Positions 23,108 to 34,989 of a DNA stretch of 64,000 bases are shown one piece after another. The notes beneath the pieces were generated by a model. It was not told the origin of the DNA. It made no database searches and worked only from the letters and a program-made list of their open reading frames with translations. The stretch is taken from contig NC_003284.9 of assembly GCF_000002985.6 (NCBI RefSeq), positions 186,001 to 250,000 on the forward strand, read 5' to 3'. Positions within the stretch are counted from its first letter, which is position 1; every line of letters begins with the position of its first letter. A program made the translations under genes and the position numbers. The stretch comes from Caenorhabditis elegans. Taxonomy: Eukaryota > Nematoda > Chromadorea > Rhabditida > Rhabditidae.

Positions 23108-25406
23108 CTAATTTCCATTAATCATCGGAACAATTGGAGCAGAAGCTGCTCCTTGCTTCATATCGGGAAGATAGTCACGAGCCATTAGACATGCAAACAC
23201 TGTCAACACCATTTTTGGCTTCACCTGAAAACAATTTGGGGTTTTGGACGATTTTCAGAGCTTTTCGGAGCATTTTTTTGAGATTTTAGAGCAAAATTTT
23301 AGATTTTTCAAACATTTTCTGGAAATTATCTGTTTTACAATCATTTTGATATAAAAATTTCCGTCAAATGGGCAATTTGTCAGAAAATAAAAATTTCCGG
23401 CAAACCGGCAATTTGTCAGAAAATAAAAATTTCCGGTAAATCGGCAATTTGCCAGGAAATAAAAATTTCCGGCAAATCGGCAATTTGCCAGGAAATAAAA
23501 ATTTCCGGCAAATCGGCAATTTGCCAGGAAATAAAAATTTCCGGCAAACCGGCAATTTGTCAGAAAATAAAAATTTCCGGCAAATCGCCAATTCGCTAGA
23601 GAATAAAAATTTCCGGCAAACCGGCAAATCAGCAAATCGGCAATTTGTCAGAAAATAAAAATTTCCAGCAAATCGCCATTTGCCAAAAAAAAAATCCGGC
23701 AAATCAGCAAATCGGCAACTTGCCGGAATTGAAAATTAACCGAATTTGCCGGGAAAAAAACAAATTTCCATCCAAAATCTCGAATTTTCAGTCATTTTTC
23801 TCCGCTTTTCTCCTTTTTTTTTTTTAATTTTTCAAGTTTTTAGTGATATTTTAGCCGAAAATCTTCAACTTGTGGAATTTTTTGCTTCAAATTCCGAAAT
23901 CATTGATTTTTCATGATTTTCAGTCATTTTTCTTAAAATTTCCACGTTTTTGATTAAATTTAAACTGAAAATTTCAAAATTTCAGTCATTTTTCTCAGTT
24001 TTTCTTCAATTTTTCGGTAATATTAACCTCAACAATATCCTCTGGCAACGCGTAAATCTTTGCTCCAATCTTTCGTCCACAAGTGATTGCATATTTTGCA
24101 TTTGACATTTTATCCTCATTACTTTTGCCACTTTTCACCAAACTATGATCAATAACGTTTGGTTTAATTGAATCAATCAGATCCAATACAACTTTTCCAT
24201 CGGAAATTGCCGGGTCTTGGAACGATCGAATTGATGTGGATTTTCCAGAATTTTTGAGCTTTTCGTTAACCCATGCAACAATATCCTTATCAGTTGGCAG
24301 AGAATCACCAGATTGAGTATATTGAGCAAGAACTGAGAGGGTATAGGCACGCATTAGCTGCCAAACGAGAGCTAATGTCAATATTTGATTGCCGTCGTAG
24401 ATATCTGTAACGAAAAATTGGGTAAATTTGGAGAAAAATGCGATTTTTTGGACAGGAAAAAACTACGACGACCGCGATAAGCGTTTCGATATTCTGCACA
24501 TCTTCTCTTCATTCTCGCCGCATGACTGTGATCTCCTTCCAAATTCAGCTTTCCATCAGTTGAGGTAAACTTGGAAATTCGTTTTCCTTCATCGAGCTCA
24601 ACATCTCCCAGTGTTCTGATTCTGGAAATTAAAGTTGGGAATTTTCAAAAAAGAGCGCTTGATCATACTGTGCCAGAAAATCATCGAAAACTTCCGCAGC
24701 GAATCCAAACATGACGCGAAGACGCTCCTCAATACTGTAATCCACAAGTTTTGCCATATTCGGTGCTAGTTGATTGTAAAATCTAAATCAAAAGTCTTAA
24801 AAAGAAGAAGGAATGCTCTTATCACCGTTTATAATAGACTCCGTCCGTTCGTCCTTCTCCTTCAAGCTCACTAAATTCTCTGAATAATTTTGCTGCAACC
24901 ACAGGCTCAATGGTATCCTTTGTCTTTTCAACGAGATAATTCATAAATCCAGTAAGTTCGGCAAGAGTGACTCTAATTGGCCACTGCTTTTTAGATCTTG
25001 CAGAAATATTCTGATCTCCTTGCAATTTCAACTTTCCATCATACGATGTAAATTTGCAAATTCGATGTTTCTCATCCAACTCAACATCTCCTATTGTTCT
25101 GATTCTGTAAAGCAAATATCGGAATTTTCAAAAAAAAAGTGCAAGTCCATACTGTGTCCGAAAGTCATTGGAAACTTCTGCAGCGGATCCAAACATGACT
25201 CGAACTCGCTCCTCGATACTATATTCCTCAAGTTTTGCCATATTCGGCGCCAGATGCTCGTGAAATCTGAACGAAAATTCTTGAAGAGAAGCCGGAAGAA
25301 TCTGCTCACTTGTCATAATAGACGTTACACGATAATCCATCATTTTCAATCTCACTGAATTCCGTGAGAACCTTCGTTACCACCAATGGCTCAATAATAT
25401 CCTTCG
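23108..25406 (-). CDS. SPK-SPK-plastin chimeric gene
   Basis: Minus-strand exons in order: 25406-25310 (5'-truncated), 25266-25153, 25104-24826, 24782-24669, 24621-24467, 24404-24028 and 23224-23108. The first five encode two tandem SPK domains (LAPNMAKLEEYSIEERVRVM; RIRTIGDVELDE; FMNYLVEKTKDTIEPVVAAK; RIRTLGDVELDEGKRISKFT). SPK is a Caenorhabditis domain found with SET, PHD and kinase domains. The last two encode the final calponin-homology domain of plastin/fimbrin, an actin bundler (IYDGNQILTLALVWQLMRAY; GKSTSIRSF; KIYALPEDIVE; VKPKMVLTVFACLMARDY), with stop at 23108-23110. SPK reads through a 62-nt intron (24466-24405, donor GTAGTT, acceptor TTACAG) in matching phase, so one SPK-CH protein is possible. 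Plastin's EF hands and first three CH domains are absent. The alternative is two unrelated fragments side by side. Confidence 0.7.
23358..23740. repeat. 36-bp tandem repeat
   Basis: About nine to ten units containing AATCGGCAATTTGCCAGGAA then AATAAAAATTTCCGGCA. It lies in the intron between the two plastin exons (23225-24027). The long open frames on both strands (SANWRFAGN-like and NLPGNKNFRQI-like) are products of the repeat, not genes. Confidence 0.92.
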
Positions 25407-25440
25407 AAAAATCAAATCAACTGGATCGAATAATTCTACA

Positions 25441-25676
25441 ATGAAGGCCAAAGATTTCCTGGTCAAGTTCAAATTCTTCCTTCTTGGACTGGATTTTTCC
25501 GAACTTCTGGAGCTTCAACAAAATGTTCAAGAGAAGATTGACGAGTCAGATATTGCAGAGAAGGTTTATCGAAATTGTGAAAAATGCATTTTAATAATAA
25601 AATTATTTTCCAGATTCTCATGTACAGCGACATCCGCCATGCTCTCCAAAACCTACTCTCCACAATTTCTCAATAA
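25441..25676 (+). CDS. Two-exon coding fragment, unrecognised
   Basis: Exon 25441-25563 (start ATG; the frame stays open upstream to about 25408) joins exon 25614-25676 across a 50-nt intron (GTTTATCG ... TTTTCCAG). The product reads MKAKDFLVKFKFFLLGLDFS, ELLELQQNVQEKIDESDIAE, then KILMYSDIRHALQNLLSTIS and Q, stop. It is helical and coding-like. It begins where the minus-strand SPK exon is cut off (about 25406), so it may be a 3' fragment brought in by the same rearrangement. No domain was recognised. Confidence 0.5.
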
Positions 25677-25931
25677 CTCGAATATTTAGTTCTCATTGTT
25701 TTTGACTGCAAAATTTCTCCATTTTCTACGTTTTTCTGTTATTGTTTCGTTCATAATTGTTATTTATTCACTCACTTTTTTGTTCAAGTTATGAAAGAAT
25801 TTTCGTTTAAAGTCTCAAAATGCTTATTGATTATTTGAGTGTACTTTTCAATTCACAAAATACTTTTTACCAAATTTCTCCCAACTTTGAAATATTCTCA
25901 TATTCAGGTTAATTTCTACAGTGGAGCTGCA

Positions 25932-26240
25932 ATGGCCTTCATCCACACAAGTTTAACAAGGCTGATGAGATTTGCAGTCGATCAGACGAAGGATATTATT
26001 GAGCCATTGGTGGTAACGAAGGTTCTCACGGAATTCAGTGAGATTGAAAATGATGGATTATCGTGTAACGTCTATTATGACAAGTGAGCAGATTTTTCCG
26101 GCTTCTCTTTAAGAATTTTCGTTCAGATTTCACGAGCATCTGGCGCCGAATATGGCGAAACTTGCGGAATACAGTATCGAGGATCGAGTTCGAGTCATTT
26201 TTGGATTCGCTGCAGTAGTTTCCGATGATTTTCTGACACA
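25932..26240 (+). pseudogene. SPK-domain fragment, inverted copy
   Basis: Exons 25932-26083 (MAFIHTSLTRLMRFAVDQTK...YYDK) and 26127-26240 (FHEHLAPNMAKLAEYSIEDR...) encode the first two thirds of one SPK domain on the + strand. They are inverted relative to, and about 90% similar to, the minus-strand exons at 25153-25406, and share the donor GTGAGCAG and acceptor GTTCAG. A TTTCTACAG acceptor just before the ATG could serve trans-splicing. The expected third exon (RIRTxGDVELDE) is missing; a degenerate TTAA-type foldback follows. Truncated and probably non-functional. Confidence 0.65.
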
Positions 26241-26319
26241 GTAAGAACGTGCACTTTTCTGAACTGAAAAAAACAGCACTAAAAAATATGTAAAATAAAC
26301 CGTTCATAATATAACCAGA

Positions 26320-26755
26320 TTAGTTAAAATTGGAAATTTGACTTGCCAAGCGGCTGGAAACAATTTTTTTTGAAATCGCCGTCTAATTTTGGGTATATAA
26401 ATTAATTATCGTGCGTTTTCAACATGGTTTAGGTATTTTAAAGTCGTTGGACGAACATAATTTCAAAATGTTTTAACCAAATCTCTTCGTCCATCGACAC
26501 TAAACCGTGTTGACAACGCACGATAATTAATTTGTATCCCCCAAAATTAGACGGCGATTTCAAAAAAAAATGGTTTCGAGCGGCTGCGACAATGATAAGT
26601 CGGTCAAATTTCCAATTTTAACTAATTTTAGGTCATTTTTGAGCCGCCATAACTTTTTTTTCTTGAAAAGTTTTCAAGAAGTTTCATTATGAAATTCGGT
26701 GTTTTCAGACGATTAAGCAATAAAAAAATTCGACTAAACCTTTAACCCAAAACAT
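26320..26755. mobile_element. Degenerate palindromic MITE (TTAA family)
   Basis: Relative of the element at 17936-18353. It shares AGCGGCTGGAAACAATTTTT, its inverted counterpart, and AAAATTCGACTAAACCTTTA at the right end. The centre is an inverted repeat (AATTATCGTGCGTTTTCAAC). The left terminal repeat is lost. Confidence 0.7.
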
Positions 26756-26759
26756 GAAT

Positions 26760-28160
26760 TAACAGAAATAACGAAAAAAAAAGCTTAGCCAGATGAATAT
26801 TATCGGAATTTGCCGAAAATTAGCAGATTAGGCCGATTGATTTTAGCCGATTTATCCGTTAGCCGAAAAAATCGGTGCTCGGAGTCGACCATATCAAAAC
26901 AGTTGTCGTTATTCATTAAAAATACATATCAATTTAGTTCGATACACTAAAATGATAGTAGAAAATACAATTTTTTCGGATAATTTTTTAGTTTTTTGAA
27001 TATTTCTTGAGTTTCAAATTTTTAACTCAAATGATTTATATGTGTAAAAATAGTTTACACTTGGTTACATCATTTTTGTAGGAAAAATCTAGAATTTTCG
27101 ACAAAAATTTTTTTGAACATTTTTTGACGACCAACCAAAAAAAATTTTTTGGGCGGATTTTTTTCCAAACTTTTGTTGTTTTCTAATAATGTATTCTAAA
27201 CAAAGCAAAATCCGCACACAAAGCTCAATTGAAAACTGAAAAGAAGCGAGATCAGAAAAATGCCTGAAAAATTTGGCTCCGAGTACGGGCACTTCGGACG
27301 GCCAAAAAATTTTGTGGCTATTGTCAAATGAAAGACCATGGTTGATAATATAAATTCCCAAAGTTTCATGTAAATTGATACGCAGCGAACAAAGTTATGA
27401 TTTTTGACCCGGAACTTATTTGGAGACCAAATATTATTTTGAACGACATTGTATATTCCCAAAAAGCAGAATATAGATGACGGAACCAATTGTCTCTCTG
27501 TTAGGTTTTACAATCACCGAGTGCACTCTCACCACATCTTGTTCTATTAATATGGTTGTAAACAACCTATAGAGACAAAGAGATTATTCCAATCAATTGC
27601 CGGTTTGCCGGAAATTTTCAAACCCGGAAATTACATTTTCTAGCGATAAAGTCATAAATTATTCCGTTTTTTCAAAATTTTCAGTCATAATTTTGGTAAA
27701 TTTAAAATTTTTGAAAATTCAACTCGAATTTGTGTCAAATTTGAAAAAGAAAAATGATTTTCAATCCAAAAATTCACAATATTTAAGATTTTCTTCAAAA
27801 ATCAATTCCGTGAAAAACGGTCAAGGGGTGTAAATTTGCGGGGAAAGCTCATTTTTCGAGTTTTTTCGCTGCGAATTTCTAATTTCTGTAGCGCTTTCTA
27901 TTCATATACTATAAACAAATATTATGACTAATTAAATAAGAAACATTAAGATTTTTAAGGCAAATTTATGGTAAATTGCCGAAAAAAAAGGATTTTTCAC
28001 TTTTTTCACTTTTTTTGGATGTTTTTTGGAATTTGTTTGAATTTTTTTTGGAATTTTCATGGATTTTTTCAGGGAAGTCTGCATCGAAAATCCCGCGGGT
28101 TACTGTAGATCAAAAACGTGGCTTTTTGCATCGAATTTGTTCCAAATTTTTGGAATTTTT
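26760..28160. other. No gene recognised; MITE relics and low complexity
   Basis: Contains ATTAGCCGATT-type fragments near 26840-26890 related to the hAT MITE at 59925-60307, and anonymous AT-rich DNA. No exon with coding composition and splice sites was found. Confidence 0.5.
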
Positions 28161-28161
28161 A

Positions 28162-28342
28162 ATAAAAAAATCTTATTTTATGGTTAATTTTCAGAACATA
28201 TTCTTCGATTTTCCAGGGAATCGAAAAATCGAAAAATTGGAAATCGAAAATCGAAAATTTTTCGTTTTTCCGATTCCCTGGAAAATCGAAAAATCGAAAA
28301 ATATGTTCAGAAAATTAACCATAAAATAAGATTTTTTAAAAC
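28162..28342. repeat. Inverted repeat (hairpin)
   Basis: Left arm AAAAAATCTTATTTTATGGT ... GATTTTCCAGGGAATCG pairs with right arm CGATTCCCTGGAAAATC ... ACCATAAAATAAGATTTTTT. Arms are about 75-80 bp with a short loop of GAAAATCGAAAATTTTTCG repeats. This is a compact foldback. Confidence 0.85.
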
Positions 28343-28696
28343 TAATTTTGCATATATTTATAAGAAAAAACATACAAATTTCTTCTAAAAAGAAGAATAA
28401 TAGCCAAAATATGAAGCTAATTTCCGAAAAATCGAAAAAACTAAATTTTTCGATTTTCAAATAATCGAAAAACGAAAAATTTTCGATTTTTCAAAAATTT
28501 CAAAAATTTCTCAATTTTAAACAAACCATTTGAAAACGTGCTCGTACACCAATACACTTGTCATATATAACAAATCGTGCAAAGTTTGAGCATTTATCAG
28601 AGGGTCCTTATTCAGTACAATGTTTGACGAGATAATTTGACTGGTAAATCTCGAAATCAAGAAATCTAGGCCATAGTAGAGCTCCTCTACAGTCTT

Positions 28697-29663
28697 CTAG
28701 GAGCCATATTCCTGCTTAAACTCGTGGCACAAGTGTTTCGTGTCTCGTGGCATCATCGAAACGATCTTAGACTGGTTGATAATCGATTTCAGTAGATTCA
28801 TTTGTTCGTCATCGAACTGAGGTTGTGATGGCTTCGGATTGATTGGAGAAATGGTTGAAGGCTGAAAATCCTTTTGTTTTATTAAAAATGCATTTTTTTT
28901 GTTGAAAATTGAAAATTCTACAAAAATCGTGGAGGGAGCTCGTGATTTTTCGAGCAAAATCCAAATTTTTTTGCTATATTTTGTTTTTTTCGGTGAAATC
29001 GGCATAATTCAACATACAAAATGCTTCGGCGGTCCAATATAACCACCATTCTTTCGACAATTCCCACGATCCATCGAGTGCATAATACATTCTAAAGGAG
29101 AACACAATGGGAAGACATCAGCATTAAAATCGATAGTAATCTCAACTCCATTTCGAATGAATTCCTTTGCGACGATAATCAGATAGAATTCTGAATCAGT
29201 TCTTCCACATCTAAGATAACTATTCGGAATGCAGCTTCTGCGGACAAATTTTCCCGGATTTTTTGACATCGCGCGAGCATCCAAATAGACAGGACCGTAT
29301 GTGAATAGATATCTCTGACTTCTGTGATCTGGTTGAATTTCATGATGAAATGCACAAAATCCTCGAATCATCACAATTGACTCGCCCGGCTTGAGATCTC
29401 GTGGTGCACGGAGAGCTCTGGTGTATACGGGGGATTTTGAAATTAGGACGCTGTGACATTCCTTTCCGAGCGGTCTCTCAACATCTTTGATCGGGAATAG
29501 TGTCGAAAGAACCTGTTTGACGCTGTTTGAAATTCCGATGCGTGGAGATTTGAATTTTTGCAATTTTTGATTCATTACGATTATATCTGCAATGTATATA
29601 TTTTTATCAATTGTGACCAAGGGTCCATACAAAAATAAAAGTAAGCGGAGACATGGAAAAATG
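28697..29663 (-). CDS. SET-domain protein, SET-9/SET-26-like
   Basis: Exons 29663-29018 (acceptor AAATTCAG, no ATG at its start, so 5'-incomplete) and 28861-28697 join in frame at a GTATGTTG donor and TTTTCAG acceptor; stop TAG at 28697-28699. The first encodes a SET domain: GESIVMIRGF (SET-N), FVRRSCIPNSYLRCG (counterpart of the NHSCxPN motif, with R replacing N-H) and GVEITIDFNADVFPL (SET-C). The pattern fits the divergent MLL5/SET-26 branch; related worm proteins bind H3K4me3 chromatin. The tail DDEQMNLLKSIINQ and CHEFKQEYGS is not assigned. PHD finger and N-terminus are missing. The strand matches the SPK cluster, and SPK and SET domains co-occur in worm proteins, so a common ancestral locus is possible. 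Confidence 0.7.
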
Positions 29664-30114
29664 CTGAATTTCCGCTCTAAATTAAATGCAAAAATGTTTC
29701 GGTCCTATTGTAAGGCACATTTTTTCGCGGAGAAAACCGGTACAAATGATAATTTTACGTGATTTTTCGAGTTTTTTAAGAAAATTCAAATTAATAAAGC
29801 TAATATTTATTGGAAAAATCAAGGAAACAGATAAAAAAGCTCAAAAATCGATTGAAAATGTTGGAAAAACAAAAAAAACAAAAAACAATGAAAATCATTG
29901 CTCGTAGAGTATGATGCAAAGTACGCAAAAACCTCTGCGTACTCCGCCATCTACCGTAGTCATTGTCAAATTAATATTATTCTGGCCTAAATTTTTCATT
30001 GTTTTTCAGCGTGTTTACTCGTTTTTTCTCGTATTTTTTCGTGAAAACTTGTAGAAATCTGTCAAAATCCACTTAAATTTGTATAATCACTCGGAATTCT
30101 CTTTATTTCAGTGG

Positions 30115-31496
30115 TTAATTTGCGTAATATTCATCATAATCGATTTTATCCTCTTTTTCCTTCAATTTATCCTCTTTTTCTTTCAGTTTTTTCGCCTTTT
30201 CCTCTTCTTTTTTCTGCTTCTTCTCTTCCTGCTCTTTCTGCTTTTTCTCCAGTTTTTTTTCTCTTTTTGATCTTTTTCCTTCTGCTTTTCTTGTAAACGG
30301 CGGCTCGAGAGGATCACAGGGCCTCCAGATGCTCGCGGAGCTCCACGTGGAGTTTTCTGGAAAAATTTTCGGTTTTTGGGGGTATTTTATTTGAAAATTG
30401 AATTGTTTGTCTGAAAATTGACAAAACTGCGCGAAATTTCAAAATTTCTGAAAATTTTCTAATTTTTTAATTTAAAAAAATGTGGCCATTTTTGTGTTAA
30501 AAAACCGATTTTTCACAAGTTGCAACAGAAAATTCTCAGAAAATTGGAAATTTCGCATAATTTTTGTCAATTTTTACATTAAAAAAATTATATTTTCTAA
30601 CAGTTTTTGGTGAAAATTGGCACAATTTGCGATTTTTGCGAGATTTTAGTCAATTTTTCACTGTAAAATTTGGTTTTTTTCTCGATTTTTCACAAAATGT
30701 ATCCATTATTCCTCGTTTTTTCAGAAATTTACAGATAAAAATCGCATTTTTCCTCATTTTTTACTATGAAAAATGGCGCTTTTCTCAATTTCTCAGTCGA
30801 AAAATCTAATTTTTTCAAATTTTTACTACCAAAAATCTAATTTCTCACAAATTTTCTCAATTTTAAAGCTAAAAATCATCGGAATTTTGTTGATCTGCAA
30901 AATTTGAGAAATATACGACTGATGGTTTGAAAAATAATATTAAAACCTGGCTAGGCGACAGTTTCCTTTGGAGCCTTCTCATTCTCTCTTCGGTGAATTG
31001 GCTGAACTCAACCCAAACTGCAACCAATTTTTGGGACAAGAGATGTGAATTGCTCCCGTTCACTAGTTCCCAATGTCTGAAAAAAACTTGTAAAAAACAC
31101 AAGATATTTGGAAATAAAACTTACATGTAGCTGTACATTACACAACTGTTTGCGCATTTCTTCTCCAATAACTCCATTCATCTGTCCAGCTGCAATACCG
31201 TCGATGATTACTCTCCGTAACAGTGGCCAATGACGATCGGAGGATGCAGCGAGTTTTCGAAAAACTAGTGATGACAGATAATTGTTGACTCCAACTAGTC
31301 GTGGTACCATGGTGGTGTACAAATCATAAATTCTGTTCAGTGAAGCACTTTGTTCTACAGCCAATTGTAATTGTCTATTATAGAACATTGATTCAATTGT
31401 GAATGCAGGCATCTTTACTTCGTTTGTTTTGGATTCATAAATTGAAACAAGATTTTCTGCGAGGTTCTCATTTGCAGCTCTGTAATGGATTCCCAT
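30115..31496 (-). pseudogene. Unrecognised gene with K/E-rich tail, frameshifted
   Basis: Proposed exons: 31496-31144 (MGIHYRAANENLAENLVSIY; LYTTMVPRLVGVNNYLSSLV; RHWPLLRRVIIDGIAAGQMN), 31076-30947 (HWELVNGSNSHLLSQKLVAV; FTEERMRRLQRKLSPSQ) and 30356-30115 (TPRGAPRASGGPVILSSRRL, then K/E-rich coiled-coil-like sequence ending DYDEYYAN, stop). The first junction uses a GTGTAATG donor inside codons; the stronger donor GTAAG at 31124 would put exon two out of frame. In the last exon the eight-base A run (plus-strand T run at about 30253-30260) is one base short for the good frame, and the exon length (242) becomes divisible by three only if it is restored. The family was not recognised. The start at 31496 is tentative because an in-frame stop lies a few codons upstream. 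Confidence 0.5.
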
Positions 31497-31499
31497 TGC

Positions 31500-32790
31500 T
31501 TCGACGAAGAAAAAAATCGTGTCGTTTCGTGGAATTCAAAGATGTAGTTGGAAGTTGGATGTTCGGCAGGCAAAGGAAAATATCGGAAATTCGATGGATT
31601 TTTCACCGACCTTGGCTTGAAGATGTGATTGTGCTGGACGATTTGTGCAGCTTTTCCGATTCAACGTGCACAAGTTATGACTCCGGAAGACGAAGAGGAA
31701 CAGTCGAAGATGACAAGAAATACGGATGTCGTCGTGGATCTAGAAGAACGCCGAGCACATTTGCAACATTCTGTACAATTTGGTCCACTCAAAATTCTTT
31801 TGAATTTCGAGCTTTTTTTCCCCCGGAGTGTCGTGCTGTACGCACGAAGGGATGGATCAGGACGGTGCGTTCTGAGGATCACCAGCAGCGGAGATCGGAA
31901 GGACGTCGTACAGCAGAGCAGCAGCAACGTCGGACGATGGAGTTGGTTTCGAGACATCCAGAAACCGTTGGATTTTGGATCTTCGTCAGCAACAAGGAGG
32001 AGAAGCTTAGGAGGAAGAGCAGCGACCAGGAGAAGTTAGCGATCACGTCGAAAGACGTTCGGGATAAGAATGACAAGCTGAAAAGTTATCGATCACGTCG
32101 AAAGACGTTCGGGAGAAGGACAAGCCGGGATCGCTGATATTGGAGTACCAGTGTCGGAGGAGCAAAGGAGCGTCGGAGCCAAGCAGTGTCGGAGGACAAG
32201 CCGCGTCATTGGCGAGTGGATTCCAGATGAGATCATCCAAATTCCTTCGGAATTCGGATCTTTTCTCAGGCGGAGTGTCGCGGTGCCACCGCGAAGGGTG
32301 ATAACAACGAGAGACGCAGAAGCAGTAACGAGCTGCGCTCGTATAATTATTATTGATCTCCCCCGTTTGACCTACCCGCCAAATACTAATTTCTCGCCCC
32401 TTTACTATTTCGCAATCACCACCTAACCTTTCGATTTGAATATTATTCACTTCTTCCACCAACCACACCTAGGAGGTGGTTGTATTCGGTTTATACTCCG
32501 ATCCTATGACCTTTTCACCAACTCATACTACTAATTACTCATCTTCCTTAATATTCACCACCACCGATCGATTATTATAATAAATAACTATTGCGGAAAG
32601 CTAAATCTTCGTCTTATTCTATCCGCATCACTGGGGAATAATCTATCGAGATTATTCCACTCCGAGGAGCTGTATCGTAATTCGTCCCCTTCAATAGAGG
32701 AACGACAGTTATATCTATTAGATAAAGTACTCCGACCACCCATCCGGTCTTCACTAGTCATATATCTCGATATGTATATTCAGGAAAAAT
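31500..32790. other. GC-richer block, possible LTR-retroelement relic
   Basis: Composition changes sharply from the AT-rich surroundings: 31630-32350 is rich in GAAGACG, GTCGGA and CAGCAGC. A plus-strand frame there reads RAQVMTPEDEEEQSKMTRNT and DVVVDLEERRAHLQHSVQFG. From about 32470 a purine-rich AGGAGGTGG is followed by T/C-rich DNA with an AATAAA (about 32580). An internal GTCGAAAGACGTTCGGGA repeat occurs twice (32048 and 32097). No reverse transcriptase, integrase or paired LTR was seen, so identity as a retroelement end is a guess. Confidence 0.25.
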
Positions 32791-33240
32791 TATTGAGAAA
32801 ACTGATGGAGTCCTTTCTGAAATGTCTTTAATTGATGGAATTAACAGTTTTTATCGCTCATCTACTCAAGTTTTCCAATTTTAATTTTTTATCTTTTACT
32901 CATCATTTTGAAAAAAATTATCTTTTACTCATTTACTCATTTTTTTGAAATTTTACCAAAAAAAGAGTTTTTCGTGTAAAGAAATATTTTCAAGCCGATT
33001 TGGTTGATCAAACTGCTCAGTTAACGGTGGTTAGTGATGTTCTATAGATAAACTGTTGGAAAAAATTTTCCAACTAAAAAGTTGCCATTATATCATCAAA
33101 GATCCAGACAAGCGAGTTCAAGTGACTATGTGGAGTCTACCCACTCAAAAAAATTTTTTTCAAAAATCAAAATTTTGAGAAAATTGATGGAGTTCTTCCT
33201 GAAATGCATATAATAGATGAAATTAACTGTCCTGAAAAAA
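32791..33240. other. Diverged repeat of a coding-like segment
   Basis: GAGAAAACTGATGGAGTCCT (about 32794) and GAGAAAATTGATGGAGTTCT (about 33178) begin two segments encoding EKTDGVLSEMSLIDGIN and EKIDGVLPEMHIIDEIN. A segment between them can be read HYIIKDPDKRVQVTMWSLP. The frames do not link up, so these look like relics of a duplicated worm gene family. The family was not identified. Confidence 0.3.
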
Positions 33241-33249
33241 ATTTACTAC

Positions 33250-34985
33250 ACTTTAACTGGAATTTTAACCAAATTTTTGCCGATTCAGTTACCCAACGTA
33301 GAATTCACGTACTTCACGTACGGTCACGTACTTCTGAGCCATGTGAGACGTATATCAAACTTTGTTGCGGAGTTTTTGATTGTTTTAATGTATTCTCATG
33401 TTAACCTATCTGTTTTTCGGTGTTTTAATGTTTATCTTCTCATCACAATCTTGGGAAGTGTGCCCTTCCTTTGTCATCATTTCCCAATGTCCTATGCCAA
33501 TCAATAATTGTAGTTGACTAGGGTGAACGTAGCATGTAAGGGATGAGTGCATTATTGGTGGTTGTAAAATACAAGTCACCTGTGCTCCCAAAGTCCCTAA
33601 ATCAATTTACTATATATAAAGAGCGTGTCCTTCCGTCCGTTTGTAGTTTTTAGTTTGATCTTTGATCTTTCAACTCTCTTTTCTGTAGTTGGAAGTTGTA
33701 TTGGGTTGGGAGTTGCTGATGGATAATGCCAAGCTACTGTAGTAGTACTGTAGGAGAGCTGTAGGCATACGGTAGGGTTACTATAGTTTGGGAAAAATTG
33801 AGTTTTTGTCTACAGAAGAGGTTTTGGGCTGGGAGTTGCTGGGGGATAATGTCAAGGTACTGTAGTGGTACTGTTGGGGTGCTGTAGGATTATTGTAGGA
33901 TTATTGGAGTTTGGTGGAAAATTGCGTTTTAAGTTTTTGAAAATGTATTGGCTTGGGAATTGGTGAGGATAATGTCAAGATATTTTGATAGTTTCTTGCT
34001 TAGAGTCGGGAACATTTGGGAAGATGTGAAAGTTTCATTATTTTTTCATAAGACATTTTTGAATGATTGTGTCAAACATTTCAAATGTTGTCAATATTTG
34101 AATTACTGGACATATTGGTGGAGATATTATTTTAGCCAGCAAAAACATCGTCACCCCACCATACATAAAAACCATCCAAACAGATGTCTGTCGCTGACAC
34201 GTGTATATATTTATTGTACGATCTTAATTTTATGATTTTCGGCATTTTCATGCAATTTTACGGGGGGTAAAATGTTTTTAGATTGATTGAGCTACTTTCC
34301 ACCGAGTTATGACCGCGCAAAATACTAAATGGGAAAAGTGCAGTGGCGCCCGTTTCTGGGAGAAATTGGTTGTGGAGACACACTATTGAGCATAACTTGG
34401 GCTGGAATCAACATTTTTCAGAAATTCTTTTTTTGATAGATACAGAATTTTGATCTTCATTAGCAGCTGAATCTTTAAGTTCTAAATACATTTTTAAAAA
34501 TTGTTAGAGCGGAAATTCAGTTTTAACGAAAATTTAATCTCCTAACTACAGTTTTCAAGATAATTTTTATATTTTTATATTTTTTGGTACAAAATAGTCG
34601 ATTCTATCATTTCCTCAATTTTCAGTTTGTTAGCTGCATTTTCGGGCGAGATACGGCCGTTTATGCAGCCAACATCGCCACCCCACCATAAAACGACGGT
34701 CTCCCCCCTTACCATTTTTCCTGCGTTACACACGTGTTTGGACGTTTGGCACCATAACTTTGCTCAAACTTAATATTTTTTCAAGCTCTTTTTTTCAATA
34801 AATTCTAAATTTATTTCTAATCATAACTTAAATTTCAGCTTTATGGCTTCTGTTAGAATTATTATTTTTTAACCTAACTTTTTAGGCTGAATAATTCTTA
34901 TAACATTTGAATTTGAAACAACTCCTTACAGCATATTTCTTCAGTCGTAGATAACTATTTTCACTACTTCTGAAATCTGACTATT
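33250..34985. other. No gene recognised
   Basis: Anonymous DNA with several TACTGTAG/CTGTAG motifs (33730-33900) and transposon-like segments such as GAGTTATGACCGCG (about 34305). CATCGCCACCCCACCATA (about 34669) is related to CATCGTCACCCCACCATACA (about 34147). No supported exon. Confidence 0.4.
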
Positions 34986-34989
34986 CAGT

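Noticed and set aside
23255-23702. Long open frames on both strands with repeats such as CRFAGNFYFLANCRF
   Set aside because: They are read from the 36-bp tandem array at 23358-23740; no start context, domains or splice logic.
27089-27489. Overlapping minus-strand frames of 90-97 codons
   Set aside because: No splice sites, domains or coding bias; probably chance frames in anonymous DNA.
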